A stretch of DNA of 64,000 bases from Crocosphaera sp. (GCA_030065205.1 JASJDN010000006.1:44512-108511); one strand, 5' to 3'; counted from the first letter of the stretch, positions 24,884 through 33,622 are shown. The notes: generated by a model not told the origin, from the letters alone. A program made the numbers and translations.

Positions 24884-25711
24884 ATGAACAGTAAAAAAAT
24901 CATTCTTTATCTCGGTGTGTTATTTATTATTATCTTTTTTATTGCTCCCATTATTTGGCAAATTCTCACGTCTATTAAAACCAATGATGCTATTTCCGCT
25001 ATCCCTAATGTCTATATTCCCAAAACCATAACCTTTGAACATTATCTGGAACTATTTCAGCGTCGTCCGTTTGGACTTTATATTTTTAATAGTGCGTTAG
25101 TTTCCATTGTCTCTACCATCATTTGTTTGGTCATTGGTTCCCCTGCTGCTTATGTATTAGCCAGAATTAAGTTGCCAGGAAAAAATATTATTTTAGCCTT
25201 GGTTTTAATTGTTTCTTTATTTCCTTATGTCTTACTATTTTTAGGACTGTTAGAAGTCATTAAAGTATTAGGATTAGGGAATAATTATTTAGCGTTAATT
25301 ATTCCTTATACGGGGATTAATTTACCCTTGACTATTCTAGTGATGCGTAGTTTCTTTGAACAACTACCCAAAGATTTAGAAGATGCAGCCCGTGTTGATG
25401 GGTATAAAATGATTCCTATGTTGGTCCAAATCTTGTTACCCATGACCCTTCCTGCGTTAGTAACCACAGGCATTTTAACCTTTATTTTTGCCTGGAATGA
25501 ATACATTTTTGCCCTAACGTTTATTACCCGTGACACCATGAAAACCATTCCTGTAGCCACTGCCCAAATAGGAGGCGCAACCATCTTTGAAATTCCCTAT
25601 GGTCCCATTGCAGCAGCCACTGTTTTAGGAACTTTTCCCCTCGTTTTATTAGTCTTATTCTTCCAAAGAAGAATTGTCGAAGGCTTAACCGCAGGGGCAG
25701 TTAAAGGATAA
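24884..25711 (+). CDS. MalG-type sugar ABC transporter permease
   Basis: The 275-residue six-helix permease has the EAA-loop equivalent DAARVDGYKMIPMLVQILLPMTLP and the MalG-type C-terminus PLVLLVLFFQRRIVEGLTAGAVKG. It follows the MalF-type gene by 43 bp and forms the second half of the heterodimeric membrane channel. A shared ATPase such as MsmX/UgpC type encoded elsewhere is expected, as is common in cyanobacteria. Confidence 0.92.
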   Translation: MNSKKIILYLGVLFIIIFFIAPIIWQILTSIKTNDAISAIPNVYIPKTITFEHYLELFQRRPFGLYIFNSALVSIVSTIICLVIGSPAAYVLARIKLPGKNIILALVLIVSLFPYVLLFLGLLEVIKVLGLGNNYLALIIPYTGINLPLTILVMRSFFEQLPKDLEDAARVDGYKMIPMLVQILLPMTLPALVTTGILTFIFAWNEYIFALTFITRDTMKTIPVATAQIGGATIFEIPYGPIAAATVLGTFPLVLLVLFFQRRIVEGLTAGAVKG

Positions 25712-25752
25712 ATCAAATTATTATATAATCTATGCAGTGAGGAGGTTTAAAA

Positions 25753-27033
25753 ATGTTGGATTTATTCGCTTTTACTTTAGGTAATTTATTAGGAAAAACA
25801 CCCCCGTCTATCCAAGCAGTTCCCGTTGTCGCTTGGCAACAGGCGAAGGTGTTTGATGTTCCTACCCAATCTGATCCCGTGGTAGAGTCCATTATTGCTG
25901 ATTATTTGAACAATTTAGCAGCTTTAGGGTTTTCTGCCGACAAACAAGGAATTTGGTTACAATCAGACTGGGCTTATTTAGGAGATCATCAAGCCAAAAC
26001 CCCCTTATCCGCCGCCTCTTTAACCAAAATTGCCACCTCTTTAGCAGCCTTAGAAACCTGGGGAACCGAACATCGTTTTGAAACAGAATTTTTAACCGTT
26101 GGAACCGTAGAAAATGGAGTCCTCAAAGGAGATTTAATTGTTAAAGGTAGCGGTGATCCTTTGTTTGTTTGGGAAGAAGCGATCGCAGTGGGAAATAAAC
26201 TCAATGAACTAGGAATTAAAGAAGTTACTGGCAACCTAATTATTGTAGATAATTTTGCCATGAATTTTAAAAGCGATCGCCAAATTTCAGGACAATTATT
26301 ACAACTGGCCCTTAATTCTAATCGTTGGACCCCTTTAATTAAGCAACAATATCGAACCTTACCCCCCAATACCCCAAAACCGCAAATTACCATTCAAGGA
26401 ACGGTTAAAGTGGAAAATAACGCCCCTGAGACGGCAAAAACCCGACTCACCCATCAATCTTTAACCATGGCCGAACTGCTCAAACAAATGAACATTTATA
26501 GTAATAATGTCATGTCTGAGATGATTGCCGAGTCTGTCGGAGGGGCCGCTGTTGTTTCAGAAATGGCTGCTAAAGCTGCTAAGGTTGATCCCCAAGAAGT
26601 CCAATTAATCAATGGTTCGGGGTTAGGGGTAGAAAATCGTATTTCCCCCAGGGCCTCGGTAGGAATGTTAATGGCCATGGAAGAAAAGTTAAAAGATAAC
26701 CCCTTGGGTGTTGCAGACTTGTTTCCTATGGGGGGACGGGATAAAACGGGAACCGTCCAATGGCGTAGTATTCCTGATGGAGTAGCGGTGAAAACGGGAA
26801 CTTTGGCCCAAGTCAGTGCATTAGCTGGTGTCATTCCCACCAAAGAACGAGGGCCAGTATGGTTTTCTATTATCAATCATGGGCCTAATGTTGATCGCTT
26901 TCGAGTGGAACAAGATCGCTTATTACAAAGATTAGCGAATCATTGGAACTTAACCCCTGTGGTTTCTCCCGTTAAAGCCACAGAAACCATCAAATTAGGC
27001 GATCCTCAACGTAACTTGACCAGCGAAAGTTAA
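25753..27033 (+). CDS. dacB: D-alanyl-D-alanine carboxypeptidase, PBP4/DacB family (copy 1)
   Basis: The 426-residue protein has the three penicillin-binding motifs: SLTK (about 89-92, within SAASLTKIATSLAALE), SNN (within IYSNNVMSEMIAE near 250) and KTG (within AVKTGTLAQVSALAG near 346). The PBP4 spacing between SxxK and SxN allows the family's inserted domain, here shorter than in E. coli. No cleavable signal peptide is obvious, only a weakly hydrophobic N-terminus (LDLFAFTLGNLLG), so export is uncertain. An AGGAGG-like GAGGAGG lies 8 bp before the ATG. A second homologue occurs at 56435. Confidence 0.88.
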   Translation: MLDLFAFTLGNLLGKTPPSIQAVPVVAWQQAKVFDVPTQSDPVVESIIADYLNNLAALGFSADKQGIWLQSDWAYLGDHQAKTPLSAASLTKIATSLAALETWGTEHRFETEFLTVGTVENGVLKGDLIVKGSGDPLFVWEEAIAVGNKLNELGIKEVTGNLIIVDNFAMNFKSDRQISGQLLQLALNSNRWTPLIKQQYRTLPPNTPKPQITIQGTVKVENNAPETAKTRLTHQSLTMAELLKQMNIYSNNVMSEMIAESVGGAAVVSEMAAKAAKVDPQEVQLINGSGLGVENRISPRASVGMLMAMEEKLKDNPLGVADLFPMGGRDKTGTVQWRSIPDGVAVKTGTLAQVSALAGVIPTKERGPVWFSIINHGPNVDRFRVEQDRLLQRLANHWNLTPVVSPVKATETIKLGDPQRNLTSES

Positions 27034-27034
27034 T

Positions 27035-27103
27035 GGTAGGGTGGGTTAGGTGGCCATAAGATAGATGACTCATTTTTTAATTAATGATCCACCGTAACCC
27101 ACC
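27035..27103. repeat. GGTGGGTTA hairpin repeat after dacB
   Basis: GGTGGGTTA at 27040-27048 pairs with TAACCCACC at 27095-27103. The element begins two bases after the dacB stop codon and belongs to the dispersed hairpin family. Confidence 0.65.
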
Positions 27104-27152
27104 ATCAAAAATGTGTACTAAACTTAGAAAAAGTCCTTATGAAAATTATGTC

Positions 27153-27383
27153 ATGAGCTATCAAAATATTATTACCATTGAACCAGGAAAGCGAGGGGGT
27201 AAACCTTGTATTAGAGGGATGCGGATAACTGTCTATGATGTATTAGGTTGGTTAGCTGCGGGGATGTCTCATGAAGAAATTTTAGATGATTTTCCAGAGT
27301 TAACAGAAGAAGACATTAAAGCTTGTTTAGAATTTGCTGCTAACCGAGAACGCTATTTAATTGCTGTGGTAGGTAACAGTTGA
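27153..27383 (+). CDS. DUF433 antitoxin-like protein
   Basis: From the ATG at 27153 the protein reads MSYQNIITIEPGKRGGKPCIRGMRITVYDVLGWLAAGMSHEEILDDFPELTEEDIKACLEFA, a textbook DUF433 helix-turn-helix protein. An upstream in-frame ATG at 27111 adds residues lying in the repeat and is less likely. DUF433 genes typically pair with DUF5615 PIN-like genes as putative toxin-antitoxin modules. Its stop overlaps the next start (TTGA). Confidence 0.88.
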   Translation: MSYQNIITIEPGKRGGKPCIRGMRITVYDVLGWLAAGMSHEEILDDFPELTEEDIKACLEFAANRERYLIAVVGNS

Positions 27384-27712
27384 AACTGCTATTTGACCAA
27401 AATTTGAGTCGTAAGTTAGTTTCTCGACTAGCTGATATTTTCCCAAATTCAAGTCATGTTCAATTTCATTCTTTAGCTGAAGTAGATGATAGCAAAATTT
27501 GGGAATTTGCCAAGAATAATGATTTTTGTATTGTCACACAAGATGCTGATTTTTCTGAAAAAAGCCGTCTTTATGGATCACCTCCAAAAGTAATTTGGTT
27601 ACGATGTGGTAATATACCAACAAAAAAAGTTGAAACTATTTTTAGAGTTGGAGTATCAACAATTCAAGAATTTCTAGATGATTCTTCATTAGATTGTCTT
27701 GAACTTTACTAA
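27380..27712 (+). CDS. DUF5615 PIN-like putative toxin
   Basis: Begins at a TTG that overlaps the DUF433 stop by four bases. The protein reads LLFDQNLSRKLVSRLADIFPNSSHV, then DSKIWEFAKNNDFCIVTQDADFSE, the acidic PIN-like (Mut7-C-type) core with Asp6 and the DADF motif. Such proteins are predicted RNases and form modules with DUF433. The overlap implies translational coupling. Confidence 0.87.
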   Translation: MKLLFDQNLSRKLVSRLADIFPNSSHVQFHSLAEVDDSKIWEFAKNNDFCIVTQDADFSEKSRLYGSPPKVIWLRCGNIPTKKVETIFRVGVSTIQEFLDDSSLDCLELY

Positions 27713-27770
27713 TTACCATATGTAATTAAATTTATGTTAGACTAAATCAGTAATTGTAAGGTTAAAATTT

Positions 27771-28001
27771 ATGCGTTCCATCGAACAATTAACACAAGAA
27801 ATTCTTGAACTTCCTAGTTTGTCTAGACAACTTTTAGCAAAAAAACTAATAGAAAGCCTTGAATTAGAAAGTGATCCAAACATAGCAAAAGCTTGGACAA
27901 CTGAAGCGAAAAAACGACGAGATGAGATTCATAACGGTATGGTTCAACCCATTTCAGGACAAGAAGCTCTCGAACAAGTTAGACAGATGCTAAAACCATG
28001 A
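27771..28001 (+). CDS. Addiction-module antitoxin-like protein
   Basis: The 76-residue protein reads SIEQLTQEILELPSLSRQLLAKKLIESLELESD...AKAWTTEAKKRRDEIHNGMVQPISGQEALEQVRQML, the pattern of the putative addiction-module component family (TIGR02574-like). It overlaps the start of a truncated ParE-like gene by four bases (ATGA). The loss of that toxin would leave this antitoxin orphaned. Confidence 0.82.
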   Translation: MRSIEQLTQEILELPSLSRQLLAKKLIESLELESDPNIAKAWTTEAKKRRDEIHNGMVQPISGQEALEQVRQMLKP

Positions 28002-28060
28002 AATACGTTTTTCATCCTGAAGCTCTGAAAGAATATGCACAAGCTTATGAACACATTTAA
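27998..28060 (+). pseudogene. Truncated ParE/RelE-like toxin start
   Basis: A 20-codon frame MKYVFHPEALKEYAQAYEHI then TAA starts at the ATG overlapping the antitoxin stop. The sequence is the beginning of a RelE/ParE superfamily toxin (xxVxFHPEA..E...A). The rest is missing, and the frame runs into the DUF4926 gene, which starts within it at 28047. The toxin is therefore a remnant. Confidence 0.75.
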
Positions 28061-28289
28061 AGAATTAGATATTGTTGCTTTAACCCAAGATAGACAAACA
28101 ACTCATTTTGAAACGGGACAACGTATTACCCTATATAAAGGACAAGTGGGAACAATTGTTATGGACTATGATGGTAACGTATTTGAAGTGGAATTTTCTA
28201 ATAATGATGGAACCACCTATGCAATGGAAACCATATCAGCTAATCAATTAATGTTATTACATTATGATTTGGTCAAAGCGATCGCCTAA
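28047..28289 (+). CDS. DUF4926-type small protein (second copy)
   Basis: The protein reads MNTFKELDIVALTQDRQTTHFETGQRITLYKGQVGTIVMDYDGNVFEVEFSNNDGTTYAMETISANQLMLLHYD, homologous to the DUF4926 protein at 2841 in the dnd island. The ATG at 28047 is preferred over 28035 because it matches the MNT...LxD start of the paralogue. It overlaps the remnant ParE frame by 14 bp. Confidence 0.7.
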   Translation: MNTFKELDIVALTQDRQTTHFETGQRITLYKGQVGTIVMDYDGNVFEVEFSNNDGTTYAMETISANQLMLLHYDLVKAIA

Positions 28290-28306
28290 TTACTCAAAAA
28301 ATAATA

Positions 28307-28331
28307 GGGACTTAATCTAAAATTAAGCCCC
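28307..28331. terminator. Bidirectional terminator-like hairpin between DUF4926 and argG
   Basis: GGGACTTAAT at 28307-28316 pairs with ATTAAGCCC at 28322-28330 with a short loop; A/T tracts lie on both sides (TATTATTTTTT on the minus strand). It is 13 bp past the argG stop on the minus strand and 18 bp past the plus-strand gene, as expected for convergent genes. Confidence 0.7.
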
Positions 28332-28343
28332 AAAATTGAACGA

Positions 28344-29546
28344 TTAACCTTTGGTTTTTTCTGCCCAAACTCTCGTCGGTAGTCCCCAAATATAGATAAA
28401 GCCTTCTGCTGCTTTATGATCAAAGTGATCGTCTTCCCCATAGGTTGCTAAATTGGGGCTATAAATGGAATAATCAGACTGACGACCGACTATATTGGCA
28501 TTACCCTTAAACAGCTTAATGCGGACCATTCCGGTGACTCGTTCCTGGGTATGATCGATGAAAGCATCGAGGGACTCTTTCAACGGAGAATACCATAACC
28601 CCCGATAGATTAAATGGCTATAGGTTTCTTCTATCCCTTTCTTATACTGAGTCACGTCAGCAGTTAAGGTTAAACTTTCTAAGTCTCGGTGGGCATCAAT
28701 CAGAACCAATAAAGCGGGGGCCTCATAAATTTCCCGTGATTTGATACCAACCACCCTATTTTCTATCATATCAAGGCGGCCTACACCGTGTTTACCCACC
28801 ACCTCATTCAGTTGAGAGATAAGGGTAACGGGATCTAAGGTTTGGCCATTGAGACTGACAGGAATACCCTTCTCAAACCCGATCTCTATGTATTCAGGGG
28901 TATCTGGAGTGTCAGCGATCGCTTTGGTCATTAGATAGATTTCTTCCGGGGGTTCCGTCATGGGATCTTCCAAGGGACCGGCTTCAATACTACGACCGAG
29001 AAGGTTGCGATCGATACTGAAGGGAGAAGACTTCTTCACAGGAAAGTCTAACCCAAATTGTTCACCGTAAGCAATGGTTTGTTCCCGACTCATTTTCCAT
29101 TCCCTGGCCGGGGCTAACACTTTTAAGGTAGGATTTAAAGCAAGAATGCCTAGGTCAAAACGGACTTGATCGTTTCCTTTGGCGGTACAACCGTGGGCAA
29201 CAGCATCGGCCCCATATTTTTCGGCTGCGTCTACTAATAGTTTAGCAATGAGAGGACGGGCTAAGGCCGTAGAGAGGGGATAACGACTCTCGTAGAGGGC
29301 ATTAGCTTTGATAGCTTTGAAGGCGTAGTCGGTGACAAACTCGCTGGTAGCATCTTCAACTAGGGACTCTACAGCCCCAGATTTTAAGGCTTTGGCTTGG
29401 ATGGGACCCAGTTCATCCCCTTGGCCCAAGTCCGCAGCTAAGGTGATCACCTCGTCAATTCCCCACTCATGCTTGAGATAGGGAATACAAACGGAGGTAT
29501 CTACCCCACCAGAATAAGCAAGCACGACTTTTTTAGCACGACCCAT
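28344..29546 (-). CDS. argG: Argininosuccinate synthase
   Basis: The 400-residue protein begins [29 protein letters not shown] with the ATP-PPase P-loop SGGVDTS. It contains [14 protein letters not shown] and [19 protein letters not shown], signatures of ArgG. It condenses citrulline and aspartate with ATP in arginine synthesis. Length is standard for the class I enzyme. Terminates at the hairpin at 28307. Confidence 0.97.
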   Translation of the reverse strand: MGRAKKVVLAYSGGVDTSVCIPYLKHEWGIDEVITLAADLGQGDELGPIQAKALKSGAVESLVEDATSEFVTDYAFKAIKANALYESRYPLSTALARPLIAKLLVDAAEKYGADAVAHGCTAKGNDQVRFDLGILALNPTLKVLAPAREWKMSREQTIAYGEQFGLDFPVKKSSPFSIDRNLLGRSIEAGPLEDPMTEPPEEIYLMTKAIADTPDTPEYIEIGFEKGIPVSLNGQTLDPVTLISQLNEVVGKHGVGRLDMIENRVVGIKSREIYEAPALLVLIDAHRDLESLTLTADVTQYKKGIEETYSHLIYRGLWYSPLKESLDAFIDHTQERVTGMVRIKLFKGNANIVGRQSDYSIYSPNLATYGEDDHFDHKAAEGFIYIWGLPTRVWAEKTKG

Positions 29547-29713
29547 ATAATTTTATCTCTAGCATACATCTCAAGCTTCATTTTACTTTAGGTCACTTGA
29601 TTAAGTCATTAGTATGGGTCAAGAATACAGAACAATTTAGGGATCATAAATACTTTCTTAAAATTGATAACATTTTCATCAAAAGTAGTGATAATGAAGT
29701 GTTGGTTAGTTAT

Positions 29714-29908
29714 TTATAAAAGATGCTCATCTAACCAGTCAAAGACGGATTCTAATTGCTCTTTAGTCACTAAGCCATATTGCCAAAGAATCATCGGGAA
29801 ATGATGAGGCATCGCTTGTTCATCTTTTAAAGCTAGGTTAAGGGACTCAGCAGGAATGGCTAAGTCTCGTTGCAGAAAATCAAGAAGTCTAGTTGCAGTG
29901 GGGTTCAT
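29714..29908 (-). CDS. DUF2949-type small protein
   Basis: The 64-residue protein reads TRLLDFLQRDLAIPAESLNLALKDEQAMPHHFPMILWQYGLVTKEQLESVFDWLDE, the cyanobacterial DUF2949 pattern. No biochemical role is known. It is a monocistronic gene between argG and a PEP-CTERM gene. Confidence 0.78.
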   Translation of the reverse strand: MNPTATRLLDFLQRDLAIPAESLNLALKDEQAMPHHFPMILWQYGLVTKEQLESVFDWLDEHLL

Positions 29909-30213
29909 AATTAAAGCGGGTTTAAAACAGTTTTTAAAGTATGTAAACTGGCTTTTGAAATAAAACCACGATTACATTGAATATCATCATTGTGTCAATA
30001 GTGTGTCAAGGATATGGCAAGTTGGTGACAATTTTTTTTGTGTCTTCAGTTTGGGAACTTATTTTTTAAAGTCAAAACTTTGAGAATAACATAAATAATT
30101 AATTGATGTCGATGTGTCATTGTAGTTGGCTTCAATAAAATTTAATAGCATTTGAGATAAAGATAGTTTATACTCTTAAACTGTTGTGGTGTAATTAAAA
30201 CAATTTTTAAATC
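29909..30213. other. Non-coding region upstream of PEP-CTERM gene
   Basis: This 305-bp AT-rich stretch separates two divergent genes. It presumably carries both promoters. I recognise no RNA gene, repeat or operator. Confidence 0.5.
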
Positions 30214-30780
30214 ATGAAAAATGTCGCTCTATTATCTGTTACGATTTTAGTAACAACCTCCGGGTTAATATTAGGAAATATCAAAAAATCTTTAGCTTTA
30301 ACGTTTAATTGGAGTTATCAGGGAACAGGAATTGATGCAAGTGGCACTTTAACAACCAATGATACCCCTGATGAGTTAGGTTTTTATTTGATTACTGATA
30401 TTACTGGTATGCGAAACGGTGAAAGTATTACAGGTTTACACCCAACGGGAACCTCAATACCAGGAAATGAACCATTTATTGTTGATAATTTAATTAGTCT
30501 GGATGCAGAACAATTGACTAAAGATGGTTTAGGTTTTTCCACGTCAGGAGGGAATTTCATTAATATATTTTTTGCCGATTTTTTAAACCCTTCGACTTTC
30601 TTAGAAGTGTTTTCTGCCCCTCCATTTATCCCAGGATTTGAAAATTTTGGACCCGAAGATAGTGAGTTACCTGTTACCTTTCAAGCAACCTTAATCTCTG
30701 TACCCGAAACCTCTTCCACTTTATCTTTTCTTGCTTTAGCCACCCTTGGAATAGCTACCTATTGGAAACGCAAACGATAA
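30214..30780 (+). CDS. PEP-CTERM-type exported protein
   Basis: The 188-residue protein has an N-terminal signal segment (VALLSVTILVTTSGLILGNIKKSLALTF). It ends with VPETSSTLSFLALATLGIATYWKRKR, a PEP-CTERM sorting tail: a PE motif, a hydrophobic helix and a basic tail, with Thr in the third position. Such proteins are processed by exosortase and displayed or released with exopolysaccharide. The body (FNWSYQGTGIDASGTLTTNDTP) is a typical beta-rich cyanobacterial PEP-CTERM domain; its ligand is unknown. Confidence 0.82.
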   Translation: MKNVALLSVTILVTTSGLILGNIKKSLALTFNWSYQGTGIDASGTLTTNDTPDELGFYLITDITGMRNGESITGLHPTGTSIPGNEPFIVDNLISLDAEQLTKDGLGFSTSGGNFINIFFADFLNPSTFLEVFSAPPFIPGFENFGPEDSELPVTFQATLISVPETSSTLSFLALATLGIATYWKRKR

Positions 30781-30882
30781 TTGTATATTGATGAACAATT
30801 TTGAGTTAATTTTGAATAAGTCGATATAAATAATGGTAAAAGTGGAATAATTATAAATTAATTATGTGTTATTTTCATATTC

Positions 30883-31218
30883 CTATTTGACAGCAAACTC
30901 AGTTAATGGGCGAATATATTCAGGTTTAAAAGCAAGGACGATTTTATTTTTAGGAATTCCTGCTGCGAGTAATTCAGTGGCGATACCTTCTTCTATTCCA
31001 TCTCGTTGTATCCAGATTTTATCATTAATAATTTGTAAATGAACTAAACAACCATGTACTCTTTCTTGGTTTTCCCATCCCTCCAAAAGAATAAGATAAT
31101 TATCAGATTCTTTATCTATGATTAATAATCTATTAACTGCTCCTGTTGCATAGCGTAAATTAGCATAATAACGGAGAGCTTCAATAATAATTGTTCTCAT
31201 ATTGTCTAAGTTATCCAT
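30883..31218 (-). CDS. xisI: XisI-like protein
   Basis: The 111-residue protein reads MRTIIIEALRYYANLRYATGAVNRLLIIDKESDNYLILLEGWENQERVHGCLVHLQIINDKIWIQRDGIEEGIATELLAAGIPKNKIVLAFKPE with C-terminal PLTEFAVK, matching XisI. In heterocystous strains XisH/XisI help XisF excise the fdxN element. In unicellular strains they are abundant pairs of unknown, possibly toxin-antitoxin-like, function. The partner xisH directly upstream is broken. Confidence 0.92.
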   Translation of the reverse strand: MDNLDNMRTIIIEALRYYANLRYATGAVNRLLIIDKESDNYLILLEGWENQERVHGCLVHLQIINDKIWIQRDGIEEGIATELLAAGIPKNKIVLAFKPEYIRPLTEFAVK

Positions 31219-31437
31219 TGTAAAATTACCTCTTGAATTGCATCAAATACCAATAATTTAAGGCGTTTATTTTCTAATAAAACTTGACCGATAGGATCTT
31301 CAAAAACATCAGAATAAGCTTATCCTTGTTACAAAAACAACTTCTGACTTCTGACTTCTGACTTCTGACTTCGTTAACCACCCGTCTTTTTGTAAGGCAG
31401 TTATTACGGTATCATGATAAATATCTTTAGCGGGCAT
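31206..31437 (-). pseudogene. xisH: xisH pseudogene, centre replaced by heptamer repeats
   Basis: On the complement the ATG at 31437 opens MPAKDIYHDTVITALQKDGWLT, the start of XisH. The frame then runs through four ACTTCTG/CAGAAGT heptamers at 31340-31367 and stops. The XisH C-terminus (LENKRLKLLVFDAIQEVILQW) resumes out of frame and overlaps the xisI start. About 65-70 codons of the middle of XisH are missing, apparently replaced by the repeat tract. Confidence 0.85.
31340..31373. repeat. ACTTCTG heptamer array
   Basis: Four perfect tandem copies of the heptamer ACTTCTG (complement CAGAAGT) plus a partial fifth. The same heptamer occurs twice at 40308-40321 in an intergenic region. Tandem heptamers of this kind are common in cyanobacterial genomes. 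Confidence 0.9.
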
Positions 31438-31620
31438 TTTTGATAATTATCTATGATTGGATACAATTTCTATCATAGCATCATTGAGATAATGAAGTCT
31501 AATATCTATAAGACATTTACTTGGTCTAACTATCAACTTTAGAATAATTTTGGACTAAAATTTTACAAAAAATGCTTATAATTTAAAGATAGGTCTAATA
31601 ACCCAAAAAATTGATAAAAA

Positions 31621-33225
31621 ATGACTGATTTTAACCAAGAAAAATTATTATTCAATCCTGTCTCTCCTGATCATGATGCCATTCCTTTAATATTTGCTTT
31701 TCCTAATGACTATACTGTAGGAATTACTAGCTTAGGTTATCAAATTATTTGGGCAACCTTTGCCACTCGTTCTGATGTTGATGTGAGTCGTTTATTTACG
31801 GATATTCAAGAGTCCTTACCCCAAAATCCAGAATTACTGGGCTTTTCTTTTTCTTGGGAATTAGACTATGTTAACATTCTCAATCTTTTAGAATCTCTAA
31901 CCATTCCTTTTCAAGCAAATAAACGAGATGATAATCATCCTTTAGTGTTTGGTGGGGGTCCCGTTTTAACCGCTAACCCTGAACCGTTTGCTGATTTTTT
32001 TGACATCATTTTATTGGGAGATGGTGAAAATTTAATCCATGATTTTATAGACGCTTATAAAACTATTAGATATGAAGATAGAGAAACAAAATTAAGACAT
32101 TTAGCTACTATTCCAGGAATTTATATTCCCAGTTTATATGAAGTTAACTATAACAGTCCTGATGGTGATATAACATCCATTAAACCTCTTAATAATACGA
32201 TTCCTTATACTGTTGAGAAACAAACCTATAAAGGTAATGTTTTATCTGCTTCTACTGTAGTAACAGAAAAAGCAGCATGGGAAAATATTTACATGGTAGA
32301 AGTGGTGAGAAGTTGTCCTGAAATGTGTCGTTTTTGTTTAGCCAGTTATTTAACTTTACCGTTTCGGACTGCTAGTTTAGAAACTTCCTTAATACCAGCT
32401 ATTGAAAAAGGGTTAACAGTAACCAATCGAATCGGTTTATTAGGTGCATCCGTTACCCAACATCCCGAATTTAATGACTTATTAGACTATCTTTATCAAC
32501 CTAAATATGAAGATGTTAGAGTGAGTATTGCTTCGGTTAGAACTAATACTTTAACCGAAAAATTGGCTAAACTATTAAGCGATCGCCAGACAAAATCCGT
32601 TACCATTGCAGTGGAAAGTGGTTCGGAAAAAATCAGAAAAATCATCAACAAAAAACTAGACAATGAAGAGATCATTCAAGCAGCAATTAACGCTAAATCT
32701 GGCGGTTTAAAAAATATTAAATTCTATGGAATGGTAGGAATACCAGAAGAAAATGAAGACGATATTGAACAGACGATTATGATGTTAGAATCAATCAAAA
32801 AAGCAGCCCCAGGATTAAGATTGACTTTTGGATGTAGCACTTTTGTTCCTAAATCTCATACTCCCTTTCAGTGGTTTGGAGTCAATAAAATAGCGAAAAA
32901 AAGACTTAAATATATCGAGAAACAACTGGGGAAAAAAGGGATAGAATTCCGTCCTGAAAGTTACAATTGGTCTGTGATTCAAGCTTTAATTTCAAGAGGC
33001 GATCGCCGTCTTAGTAAACTATTACAGTTAACCCGAATTTATGGTGACTCATTAGGCAGTTATAAACGTGCTTTTAAGGAATTAAAAGGACAATTACCCC
33101 CTTTAGATTATTATGTTCATCATACTTGGAAAACAGAGCAAATCTTACCCTGGAGTCATCTAAATGGCCCTTTACCTTCAGCAACTTTGATTAAGCATTT
33201 AGATGCAGCGATGTCCCTGACGTAA
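31621..33225 (+). CDS. B12-binding-domain-like radical SAM protein
   Basis: The 534-residue protein has an N-terminal region resembling a cobalamin-binding Rossmann domain (about 1-150, GYQIIWATFATRSDVDVSRLF...VFGGGPVLTANPEPFADFFDIILLGDGE). A radical SAM barrel with the cluster motif RSCPEMCRFCLASYLTLPFRT (Cx3Cx2C near 233-240) follows. Downstream SVTIAVESGSEKIRKIINK and GCSTFVPKSHTPFQWFGV are typical of the B12-binding radical SAM group that includes RimO/MtaB-like and TIGR03960-like proteins. The substrate is unknown. Confidence 0.83.
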   Translation: MTDFNQEKLLFNPVSPDHDAIPLIFAFPNDYTVGITSLGYQIIWATFATRSDVDVSRLFTDIQESLPQNPELLGFSFSWELDYVNILNLLESLTIPFQANKRDDNHPLVFGGGPVLTANPEPFADFFDIILLGDGENLIHDFIDAYKTIRYEDRETKLRHLATIPGIYIPSLYEVNYNSPDGDITSIKPLNNTIPYTVEKQTYKGNVLSASTVVTEKAAWENIYMVEVVRSCPEMCRFCLASYLTLPFRTASLETSLIPAIEKGLTVTNRIGLLGASVTQHPEFNDLLDYLYQPKYEDVRVSIASVRTNTLTEKLAKLLSDRQTKSVTIAVESGSEKIRKIINKKLDNEEIIQAAINAKSGGLKNIKFYGMVGIPEENEDDIEQTIMMLESIKKAAPGLRLTFGCSTFVPKSHTPFQWFGVNKIAKKRLKYIEKQLGKKGIEFRPESYNWSVIQALISRGDRRLSKLLQLTRIYGDSLGSYKRAFKELKGQLPPLDYYVHHTWKTEQILPWSHLNGPLPSATLIKHLDAAMSLT

Positions 33226-33409
33226 CAAATATTAACGTCTGATTCGTGGTTATGGGTTTACAATGAAGTCATAAGTTGATGACATTTCACTACAAAATTA
33301 CTGAGTCCTAAGCTTCATCCCAGTCAGTGTACATTTAATCTAAATTCAATTCCAAGAAAGAGATAATAAGCTTCCTTGACTCACAATTTCAGCAACGAAA
33401 TTAGGTCAT

Positions 33410-33431
33410 CTTCTACCTTCAGATAAGTAGA
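33410..33431. repeat. Small hairpin just upstream of a 51-codon gene
   Basis: TTCTAC and GTAGAA form a 6-bp stem around a 10-base loop immediately before the ribosome-binding region of the small ORF at 33448. It could be a 5'-leader hairpin, but a regulatory role is not shown. Confidence 0.35.
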
Positions 33432-33447
33432 ATGGAGAGTCAATATT

Positions 33448-33603
33448 ATGCACGATATGTATTTTAAACCCTTAAGCGAGAAAGATCGGAAAAAGCACCA
33501 ATATCTAGAAAAGATCAACCACGCGCCTTATTTTACAATCTTTATGATTGTCCTCGCAATGTTTATCTTATTTACCACTGCTGTGTTGTTAGGTGTCTTT
33601 TAA
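33448..33603 (+). CDS. Small single-pass membrane protein (51 aa)
   Basis: An ATG at 33448 preceded by GGAGAG at a suitable distance opens 51 codons. The protein has a charged N-terminal half (FKPLSEKDRKKHQYLEKI) and one strong hydrophobic helix, FTIFMIVLAMFILFTTAVLLGVF. It sits alone between the radical SAM gene and a truncated Uma2 gene and was too short for the usual length cutoffs. The cytosolic charged tail plus single helix is typical of small photosystem or membrane-complex subunits, but I do not recognise the family. Confidence 0.65.
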   Translation: MHDMYFKPLSEKDRKKHQYLEKINHAPYFTIFMIVLAMFILFTTAVLLGVF

Positions 33604-33622
33604 AGCCAGTCCATAAATTTAG

